Assembly: GCA_014656175.1 (NCBI GenBank)
Contig: BNBX01000008.1
Coordinates: 163,815-227,814 of the forward strand
Length of the DNA stretch: 64,000 bases
Direction of reading: 5' to 3'
Source: Streptomyces werraensis
GTDB lineage: Bacteria; Actinomycetota; Actinomycetes; Streptomycetales; Streptomycetaceae
The notes under the pieces are model-generated. The model saw only the letters and a list, made by a program, of their open reading frames with translations, did not search any database and was not told the DNA's origin. Below are positions 58,430 to 64,000 of this stretch, in pieces (within the stretch, counting starts at the first letter, position 1; the number at the start of each line of letters is the position of its first letter). The translations under genes and the position numbers were made by a program.

Positions 58430-58923
58430 CCTCCCATGGCGGGAGTTCGTGCGTACTCCGTGACGAGTTCCAGGTCCTTCGCCGGGCCGCGCACCCGCCA
58501 GACCGCGCGCCAGTGGTCCGCGTCCCGGACGGTGAACTCGCCCCGGTAGAGGTCCGCCGAGCAGGGGTGGTCGGCGATGTGCCGGCCGGACCTGAGGTCC
58601 AGGCCGTGGAAGAAGCGGCCGTCCGCGAACCGTACGTCCGCCGTGCCGTCCGGGCCGGACAGGAAGCGGAGCGTGCGCTCGGCGGGCCGGGTGACGCCCC
58701 GCCAGGTGAAGTCGCCGGACTCCCGCTGCAGCAGACCGTCGCCGTCCTCGAGCGGCTCGAACACCACGGTTCCGGTGAACCGCCCCTCGTCCCCGCTCGC
58801 CAGGTCCCGCACGACACGCTCGGCCCGCCAGGTGCCGGCCAGATACGCCGGCGCGTCGGGTACCGGCCAGAACTCACCCATGGCGTCCAGTCCTCCCGTG
58901 CTCCCCGGTGCCGCACGCCCCAT
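58426..58923 (-). CDS. DUF6314-like small beta-barrel protein
   Basis: 165 residues from ATG 58923 (AGGAG eight bases upstream); ATG 58881 also has a GGGAGGAC upstream and is possible. LAGTWRAERVVRDLASGDEGRFTGTVVFEPLEDG, LQRESGDFTWRG, DVRFADGRFFHGLDLRSG and HPCSADLYRGEFTV match a family of small lipocalin-like barrels annotated DUF6314. No signal peptide. Function unknown. It converges with the phosphatase-like gene. Confidence 0.75.
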   Translation of the reverse strand: MGRAAPGSTGGLDAMGEFWPVPDAPAYLAGTWRAERVVRDLASGDEGRFTGTVVFEPLEDGDGLLQRESGDFTWRGVTRPAERTLRFLSGPDGTADVRFADGRFFHGLDLRSGRHIADHPCSADLYRGEFTVRDADHWRAVWRVRGPAKDLELVTEYARTPAMGG

Positions 58924-59025
58924 TGACGTGCTCCTGCCCCCTCCCTATCTTGCCGTTCGAAGTGCTGCACAGCGTCCGACATATCGAACCACCGCCCCAC
59001 TCCCCCCAAGAGCCGCGGAGTATCC

Positions 59026-61515
59026 ATGTCACGCACCGCCCGGCACCGCACCCGCCGCAGAGCCGTCCTCACCGGCGCCGCCCTGCTGACGGCCGCCGTC
59101 CTGCTGCCGGTCCCCGCCCACGCGGAGCCCGTCACCGACTACACGATCACCGTCGACACCGGAGCCCGTGGCCCGGCGATCGACGACACGATGTACGGCG
59201 TCTTCTTCGAGGACATCAACCGGGCCGCCGACGGCGGTCTGTACGCCGAACTCGTCCAGAACCGCTCGTTCGAGTACTCCACCGCCGACCACGCCTCCTA
59301 CACGCCTCTGACCTCCTGGACCGTCTCCGGCACGGCCGAGGCGGCGGACGACGCCGGCCGGCTCAACGAGCGCAACCGCACCTACCTGTCCCTCGGCGCC
59401 GGCTCCTCCGTCACCAACGCCGGCTACAACACCGGCATCCGGGTCGAGCAGGGCAAGCGGTACGACTTCTCGGTGTGGGCCCGCGCCCGGGCGGGCGCCA
59501 CTCTCACGGTCACGCTCAAGGACGCGGCGGGCGCCCTCGCCGACAGCCGCAAGGTGGCCGTGCGGGGCGGCTGGACGCAGTACAAGGCCGCGTTCACCGC
59601 GTCCCGCACCAGCAACCGCGGCCGTCTCACCGTGGCGACCTCCGCCGACGCGGCTCTCGACATGGTGTCGCTGTTCCCGCGCGAGACGTACAGGAACCAG
59701 CCCAACGGGCTGCGCAAGGACCTCGCCGAGAAGGTCGCCGCGCTGAAGCCCGGATTCCTCCGCTTCCCCGGCGGCTGCCTGGTCAACACCGGCTCCATGG
59801 AGGACTACAGCGAGGCCTCCGGCTGGCAGCGCAAGCGCGCCTACCAGTGGAAGGACACCGTCGGTCCGGTCGAGGAGCGCGCCACCAACGCCAACTTCTG
59901 GGGCTACAACCAGAGTTACGGGCTCGGGTACTACGAGTACTTCCGCTTCGCGGAGGACGTCGGCGCGATGCCGCTCCCGGTCGTCCCCGCGCTCGTCACC
60001 GGCTGCGGCCAGAACGAGGCCACCGACGACGAGGCGCTGCTGGAGCGTCACATCCAGGACACCCTCGACCTGATCGAGTTCGCCAACGGTCCGAGGACGT
60101 CGAAGTGGGGCGGCCTGCGCGCCGAGATGGGCCACCCCAAACCCTTCGGCCTCACCCACATCGCCGTCGGCAACGAGGAGAACCTGCCCCATGAGTTCTT
60201 CGCCCGCTTCCAGCGCTTCCGCGCCGCCGTCGAGGCGGAGCACCCGGGCATCACGGTGATCTCCAACTCCGGTCCGGACGACACCGGCACGGTCTTCGAC
60301 ACCGCCTGGCGGCTCAACCGCGAGGGCGGCGTCGACATGGTCGACGAGCACTACTACAACAGCCCGCAGTGGTTCCTCCGGAACAACGACCGCTACGACT
60401 CCTACGACCGGCAGGGCCCGAAGGTCTTCGTCGGCGAGTACGCCTCTCAGGGCAACGCCTGGAAGAACGCCCTGGCCGAGGCGGCGTACATGACCGGCCT
60501 CGAGCGCAACGCCGACGTCGTGAAGCTCGCCTCGTACGCGCCGCTGCTGGCCAACGAGGACTACGTGCAGTGGCGGCCGGACATGATCTGGTTCAACAAC
60601 CGCGCCTCCTGGGGCTCGGCGAACTACGAGGTCCAGAAGCTGTTCATGAACAACGTCGGCGACCGCGTCGTCCCCTCGCGGGCGAGCACCACCCCCGGCG
60701 TCAGCGGCCCCCTCACCGGAGCGGTCGGCCTCTCCACCTGGGCGACGAGCGCCGCGTACGACGACGTCGAGGTGACGGCGGCCGACGGCGCCACGCTGCT
60801 CAGCGACGACTTCTCGGCCGGCGCCGACCGCTGGCGTCACGTCGGCGGCGGCAGCTGGACCGTCCAGGACGGCCGCTACGTCCAGACCGACGAGACCGCC
60901 GAGAACACCCTGGTCACCGCGGGCGACCCCGAGTGGCGCGACTACGACCTGCGGGTCACGGCGGAGAAGCGGTCGGGCAAGGAGGGCTTCCTGATCGCCT
61001 TCGGCGTGAAGGACACCGGGAACTACTACTGGTGGAACCTGGGCGGCTGGAACAACACCCGGTCGGCGGTCGAGCAGGCCGTCGACGGCGGCAAGTCCAC
61101 GCTGCTCTCCAAGCCCGGCTCGATCGAGACGGGCCGCGCCTACGACATCCGGGTCGAGGTGCGCGGCCGCCAGGTCACCCTGTACCTCGACGGCGAGGAG
61201 TGGGGCAGCTTCACCGACGACAAGCCGGCCGAGCCGTTCCGTCAGGTCGTCACCGAGGACGCCCGCACCGGCGACCTGCTCCTCAAGGTCGTCAACGCCC
61301 AGCCGTCCGAGGCCCGCACCTCCGTCGGCCTCGGCTCGGCGCGCGTCTCCTCCCGCGCCCGGGTCACCACCCTGGCCGCCGACCCGGACGAGGTGAACAC
61401 CGAGACGGACACCCCGGTCGCCCCGGTGACCTCGACGTTCCCAGGCGTGGCGGACAGGTTCACGTACACCTTCCCGCCGCACTCGGTGACGTTCATGAGG
61501 ATCGGCCGGAGGTGA
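59026..61515 (+). CDS. secreted GH51 alpha-L-arabinofuranosidase with embedded LamG-like domain
   Basis: 829 residues. The signal peptide begins with RRRAVLTGAALLTAAVLL and ends PAHA (cut near residue 32); its RRR start is compatible with Tat export. A CBM-like region (about 85-215) leads to the GH51 barrel, with acid/base Glu in AVGNEENLPHEF (near residue 383) and nucleophile Glu in VFVGEYASQG (near 469). Residues about 562-775 are a concanavalin/LamG-like insert (LLSDDFSAGADRWRHVGGGSW..., FGVKDTGNYYWWNLGGWNN) within the C-terminal beta domain, which resumes to end FPPHSVTFMRI. It removes arabinose from arabinan or arabinoxylan outside the cell. No sugar transport genes are adjacent. Confidence 0.9.
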   Translation: MSRTARHRTRRRAVLTGAALLTAAVLLPVPAHAEPVTDYTITVDTGARGPAIDDTMYGVFFEDINRAADGGLYAELVQNRSFEYSTADHASYTPLTSWTVSGTAEAADDAGRLNERNRTYLSLGAGSSVTNAGYNTGIRVEQGKRYDFSVWARARAGATLTVTLKDAAGALADSRKVAVRGGWTQYKAAFTASRTSNRGRLTVATSADAALDMVSLFPRETYRNQPNGLRKDLAEKVAALKPGFLRFPGGCLVNTGSMEDYSEASGWQRKRAYQWKDTVGPVEERATNANFWGYNQSYGLGYYEYFRFAEDVGAMPLPVVPALVTGCGQNEATDDEALLERHIQDTLDLIEFANGPRTSKWGGLRAEMGHPKPFGLTHIAVGNEENLPHEFFARFQRFRAAVEAEHPGITVISNSGPDDTGTVFDTAWRLNREGGVDMVDEHYYNSPQWFLRNNDRYDSYDRQGPKVFVGEYASQGNAWKNALAEAAYMTGLERNADVVKLASYAPLLANEDYVQWRPDMIWFNNRASWGSANYEVQKLFMNNVGDRVVPSRASTTPGVSGPLTGAVGLSTWATSAAYDDVEVTAADGATLLSDDFSAGADRWRHVGGGSWTVQDGRYVQTDETAENTLVTAGDPEWRDYDLRVTAEKRSGKEGFLIAFGVKDTGNYYWWNLGGWNNTRSAVEQAVDGGKSTLLSKPGSIETGRAYDIRVEVRGRQVTLYLDGEEWGSFTDDKPAEPFRQVVTEDARTGDLLLKVVNAQPSEARTSVGLGSARVSSRARVTTLAADPDEVNTETDTPVAPVTSTFPGVADRFTYTFPPHSVTFMRIGRR

Positions 61516-61532
61516 CCACGCGGAACGCGTGA

Positions 61533-61564
61533 CCCTCGGGGCCGGCCAGGACCGGCCCCGAGGG
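61533..61564 (+). terminator. terminator of the arabinofuranosidase gene
   Basis: Perfect 13-bp arms CCCTCGGGGCCGG (61533-61545) and CCGGCCCCGAGGG (61552-61564) with a 6-nt loop, 17 bp after the stop codon. Confidence 0.85.
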
Positions 61565-61642
61565 TTCGCCCGACCAGGCCGTGGGCGGTGAGGTGGCCGG
61601 CGAGCGCGGAACTTCCGTCGCACACTCGGCCGACCGGCGGAG

Positions 61643-62113
61643 TTACGCCGTCGTGGCTGCTGTCCCGGTGGCCTCGACTGCGGACGTGAAGTCGGGGTGG
61701 ACCCCGATCTGGTCGAGCCACACGTTCATCGCGTTGTAGCAGTTGAACCTTTCGATCTTTCCGTCACGGAGGTACCAGAGGTCCGCCGCCGGCACGTCGA
61801 TCCGGTTCCCGGTCGGTGGGATCTCGCCGGCCGGAGTCGGAAACCCTCCGAGATGCGTCCCCTGGATTCGCAACTCGACGGCGACGACATCACCGAACGC
61901 GTGTACCTCGAGCAGCTCACGGTGTACATCGGGGAACGAGCGGGCGAGGCCCGCGATCACCTGAGGGATCTGCTCCCCGCGGAAACTCTGCGAGGTCGAC
62001 ATGTCGTTGAACGACCCGTCCTCGGTGAACAAGGCCAGGAAACCGTCACCGTCGAGGACGTTCCCTTCCGCGAGCCGGTAAGCCTCGCGAACGGTCTTTT
62101 CGTTGCTTTCCAT
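61643..62113 (-). CDS. SnoaL-like/NTF2-fold ester cyclase family protein
   Basis: 156 residues from ATG 62113, which has AGGAGAG upstream; an ATG six codons earlier is less likely. The NTF2-like cone: ALFTEDGSFNDMSTSQSFRGEQIPQVIAGLARSFPDVHREL (in part), GTHLGGFPTPAGEIPPTGNRIDVPAADLWYLRDGKIERFNCY. Such proteins are often cyclases or small-molecule isomerases, or serve as binding proteins. It is divergent from an Rrf2 regulator over a 164-bp region rich in GTCGTAAC-type half-sites and is the likely regulated gene. Substrate unknown. Confidence 0.85.
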   Translation of the reverse strand: MESNEKTVREAYRLAEGNVLDGDGFLALFTEDGSFNDMSTSQSFRGEQIPQVIAGLARSFPDVHRELLEVHAFGDVVAVELRIQGTHLGGFPTPAGEIPPTGNRIDVPAADLWYLRDGKIERFNCYNAMNVWLDQIGVHPDFTSAVEATGTAATTA

Positions 62114-62185
62114 TTCTGCTCTCCTCTGCATTCCCCACGCGCTCGAGATCCGCTCGCGCTTGTCTGCGACCGGCCCTCCCCGGCT

Positions 62186-62265
62186 GTCGTAACGATAATA
62201 GTTACGGCAGATGGTCGCAACTTACACTGTTACGACGATGTTGTCGTAACATGGGGCGTTGCGAC
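62186..62265. promoter_or_regulatory. operator array of GTCGTAAC/GTTACGAC half-sites
   Basis: Half-sites at 62186-62193 (GTCGTAAC), 62201-62208 (GTTACGGC), 62214-62221 (GTCGCAAC), 62229-62236 (GTTACGAC), 62243-62250 (GTCGTAAC) and 62258-62265 (GTTGCGAC). GTTACGAC-GATGTT-GTCGTAAC is a perfect dyad with 8-bp arms; CGTAAC-GATAATA-GTTACG is another. The array fills the divergent promoter region and is unusually A+T-rich for this genome. Confidence 0.75.
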
Positions 62266-62277
62266 CGGAGGAGGGTC

Positions 62278-62721
62278 ATGAGCGCCAACAGCAGGCTGAC
62301 GATTGCCGCCCATGCGCTGGCCTGGATCGGTCTCTACCAGCGCCAGGGCCACGAGGTCGCCACCTCCGAGAAGATCGCAGCCAGCGCGAACACCAACCCC
62401 GTGGTGATCAGGCGGCTGCTCGGCGAACTGCGCAGGGCCGGGCTCGTGGAGTCCCGGCGGGGCGCGGGCGCGGGCTGGTCGCTGGCGCGCGAGCTGGGGT
62501 CGATCACCCTGCTCGACGTGTACGACGCAGTGGAACCCGGCCCGCTGTTCGCGATGCACCGCACCACCCCGGACCAGGGATGCGTGGTGGGTCACGGCAT
62601 CCAGCCGGCGATGCGGGGCATCTACCAGGACATCGAGGAGACCCTGCGGCGCGAACTGGCCCGCGTCACGCTCGAGAAGGTTCTCGGGGACGTACTCGCG
62701 ACACCTCGCCGACCTCTCTGA
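62278..62721 (+). CDS. Rrf2-family transcriptional regulator
   Basis: 147 residues from ATG 62278 (GGAGGAGGG upstream). The winged helix (SRLTIAAHALAWIGLYQRQGHEVATSEKIAASANTNPVVIRRLLGELRRAGLVESRRG, in part) starts immediately, followed by the Rrf2 dimer helix and LLDVYDAVEPGPLFAMH. The C-terminal region has one Cys (DQGCVVGHG) rather than the three Cys of Fe-S Rrf2 proteins, so it is more like the YwnA/single-Cys type; what it senses is not visible. It is divergent from the SnoaL gene and should bind the half-site array between them. Its stop abuts the end of the VOC pseudogene. Confidence 0.88.
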   Translation: MSANSRLTIAAHALAWIGLYQRQGHEVATSEKIAASANTNPVVIRRLLGELRRAGLVESRRGAGAGWSLARELGSITLLDVYDAVEPGPLFAMHRTTPDQGCVVGHGIQPAMRGIYQDIEETLRRELARVTLEKVLGDVLATPRRPL

Positions 62722-62890
62722 TCAGATGGGCGACCCCGGGCCCGTGCAGCGGTAGATCTCGCGGGGCTCCAGCATTCGGCACGCGTTGCCTTCCGAGTTC
62801 GCGAGGACCGTCCGGGGGCGTCGCCCTGACCCACGTCCGGCGGTGTCACGCCGAGGTCCCGGAGACGTAGCGGCGTCAGGGTGGCGGCTC
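62722..62890 (-). pseudogene. frameshifted 3'-remnant of a VOC (glyoxalase/bleomycin-resistance-type) gene
   Basis: Read on the minus strand, one frame gives LRDLGVTPPDVGQGDAP and, after a one-base shift near 62813, the adjacent frame continues TVLANSEGNACRMLEPREIYRC up to a stop at 62722-62724. This reproduces the usual Streptomyces VOC C-terminus (DVGQGDxPWxVLADPEGNEFCVLEPRE). The shift falls where a Trp codon TGG is expected (CCC-GG instead of CCC-TGG), consistent with loss of a single T. The upstream half of the gene is missing because argC is reached. Thus a truncated, frameshifted relic. Confidence 0.75.
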
Positions 62891-62901
62891 GCGGGTACCG
62901 C

Positions 62902-62936
62902 GTTGCATAAACGTGCAGGGAAACGTATAGTCATGC
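62902..62936 (+). promoter_or_regulatory. ARG box(es) upstream of argC
   Basis: An A+T-leaning patch containing TTGCATAAACGTGCA (62903-62917) and ACGTATAGTCATGC (62923-62936), two imperfect TGCAT/ATGC-type dyads about two helical turns apart, directly before the argC ribosome site. This arrangement fits the paired ArgR/AhrC boxes of Streptomyces arginine genes. Confidence 0.55.
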
Positions 62937-62958
62937 CATCCAGGAGGAGGGTTTTCCC

Positions 62959-63987
62959 ATGGCGGTACGTGCGGCGGTGGCCGGAGCGAGCGGGTACGCG
63001 GGCGGTGAGCTGCTGCGTCTGCTCCTGACGCACCCCGAGGTCGAGATCGGCGCCCTGACCGGCAACTCCAACGCCGGACAGCGCCTGGGCGCGCTCCAGC
63101 CGCACCTGCTGCCGCTGGCCGACCGGGTGCTGGAGCCCACCACCCCCGAGGCGCTCGCCGGACACGACGTCCTCTTCCTCGCGCTGCCGCACGGCCAGTC
63201 CGCCGCCGTCGCCGAGCAGCTCGGCGACGAGGTCCTCGTGATCGACATGGGCGCCGACTTCCGGCTGAAGGACGCCGCCGACTGGGAGGCCTTCTACGGC
63301 TCCCCGCACGCCGGCACCTGGCCCTACGGCCTGCCCGAACTGCCGGGTGGCCGCGCCGCGCTGGAGGGGTCCAAGCGTGTCGCGGTGCCCGGTTGCTACC
63401 CCACCGCCGTCTCCCTCGCCCTGTACCCGGCCTACGCCGCCGGGCTCGCCGAGGCCGAGGCCGTGGTCGTCGCCGCGTCCGGCACCTCCGGCGCGGGCAA
63501 GTCGCCCAAGCCGCACCTGCTGGGCAGCGAGGTCATGGGCTCCATGTCGCCGTACGGCGTGGGCGGCGGGCACCGGCACACCCCCGAGATGATCCAGAAC
63601 CTCAGCGCGGCGGCCGGCGAGCGCGTCACCGTCTCCTTCACGCCCACCCTGGCGCCGATGCCCCGCGGCATCCTCGCCACCTGCTCCGCGAAGGCGAAGC
63701 CCGGCGTCACCGCCGAGTCCGTGCGCGCCGCCTACGAGAAGGCGTACGCCGACGAACCGTTCGTGCGCCTCCTCCCCGAGGGACAGTGGCCCGCCACCGC
63801 CTCCGTGTACGGCTCCAACGCCGTCCAGGTGCAGGTCGCCCACGACCCGGCCGCCGGCCGGATCGTCGTGATCAGCGCCATCGACAACCTCACCAAGGGC
63901 ACCGCGGGCGGTGCCGTCCAGAGCATGAACATCGCCCTGGGTCTCGACGAGACCACCGGGCTTTCGACGATCGGAGTCGCGCCGTGA
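62959..63987 (+). CDS. argC: N-acetyl-gamma-glutamyl-phosphate reductase
   Basis: 342 residues. NADP-binding GASGYAGGELLRLLLTHP (residues 9-26), the catalytic Cys in VAVPGCYPTAVSLAL (near 141) and the C-terminal IDNLTKGTAGGAVQSMNI are the ArgC signatures. It reduces N-acetylglutamyl-phosphate to the semialdehyde, third step of arginine synthesis in the cytoplasm. AGGAGGAGGG lies before the ATG, and ArgR-type boxes lie upstream. The stop overlaps the next gene (GTGA), the start of an argCJBDR-type operon. Confidence 0.97.
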   Translation: MAVRAAVAGASGYAGGELLRLLLTHPEVEIGALTGNSNAGQRLGALQPHLLPLADRVLEPTTPEALAGHDVLFLALPHGQSAAVAEQLGDEVLVIDMGADFRLKDAADWEAFYGSPHAGTWPYGLPELPGGRAALEGSKRVAVPGCYPTAVSLALYPAYAAGLAEAEAVVVAASGTSGAGKSPKPHLLGSEVMGSMSPYGVGGGHRHTPEMIQNLSAAAGERVTVSFTPTLAPMPRGILATCSAKAKPGVTAESVRAAYEKAYADEPFVRLLPEGQWPATASVYGSNAVQVQVAHDPAAGRIVVISAIDNLTKGTAGGAVQSMNIALGLDETTGLSTIGVAP

Positions 63988-64000
63988 GCGACGCGCGTGC
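63984..64000 (+). CDS. argJ: start of argJ, cut by the window edge
   Basis: GTG at 63984 overlaps the argC stop (GTGA) and continues AGC GAC GCG CGT: residues VSDAR. ArgJ (ornithine acetyltransferase) follows argC in all streptomycetes I know; only five codons are visible, so the assignment rests on position. Confidence 0.5.

Overview
The window looks like the chromosome core of a Streptomyces species. G+C is very high throughout, with strong third-position G/C bias. GTG and TTG starts are common, many genes appear leaderless (a TAnnnT hexamer 5-10 nt before the start codon), and TTA leucine codons are almost absent. From memory, the gene order matches the S. coelicolor interval from argC (SCO1580) through pheST, ohkA, rplT-rpmI-infC and glnA4 to the rar/cvn9 conservon and tatAC; no alignment was run. 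I saw no rRNA, tRNA, CRISPR array, transposase or phage gene.

Layout, left to right. 1-6.0 kb: the end of pafC, two small genes, tatA, tatC, a lipid kinase and the helicase helY. This is the conserved actinobacterial pafBC-tatAC-helY neighbourhood. 6.4-11.1 kb: a five-gene conservon (sensor kinase, roadblock protein, DUF742 protein, small GTPase, P450) whose P450 lacks the ExxR motif. 11.1-14.1 kb, minus strand: an RluA-type pseudouridine synthase, a tandem repeat block, a siderophore-interacting reductase behind an iron box, and a 5'-3' exonuclease. 14.3-18.0 kb: a two-gene glycine-betaine-type ABC transporter whose permease is fused to two tandem binding domains. 18.4-21.1 kb: an XRE-cupin regulator, a metal-receptor-like protein and a LysR regulator.

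21.8-28.4 kb is a coherent ethanolamine/gamma-glutamyl module: GATase hydrolase, ethanolamine-type permease, FadR-family repressor, GlnA4-type ligase, aldehyde dehydrogenase and SDR. 28.5-36.0 kb holds a DUF2510 membrane protein, a fold-type III PLP enzyme, a Pro-rich membrane protein paired with a mycosin-like protease, a beta-lactamase-fold protein, an SseB protein and a DUF1844 protein. 36.1-43.9 kb is the translation core: infC (apparent ATC start behind a leader with a terminator hairpin), rpmI, rplT, a SpoU methyltransferase, the orphan kinase ohkA, pheS and pheT.

44.4-53.0 kb is more accessory: a SpoIIE-type phosphatase, an XRE-TPR regulator, a NUDIX hydrolase and a minus-strand operon of a multi-pass membrane protein, a CHAT caspase-like protease and an unknown 273-aa protein. 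That operon contains three TTA codons, and ohkA and the NUDIX gene have one each, so this stretch is a candidate for bldA control. The CHAT operon is my main candidate for an undescribed system.

53.2-64 kb holds a Tat-exported glycosidase, a DUF1918 protein, a divergent EamA/MocR pair with overlapping start codons, a GNAT, a histidine-phosphatase-fold pseudoenzyme, a DUF6314-like protein, a secreted GH51 arabinofuranosidase, a SnoaL/Rrf2 divergent pair around an operator array, a frameshifted VOC pseudogene, argC and the first codons of argJ.
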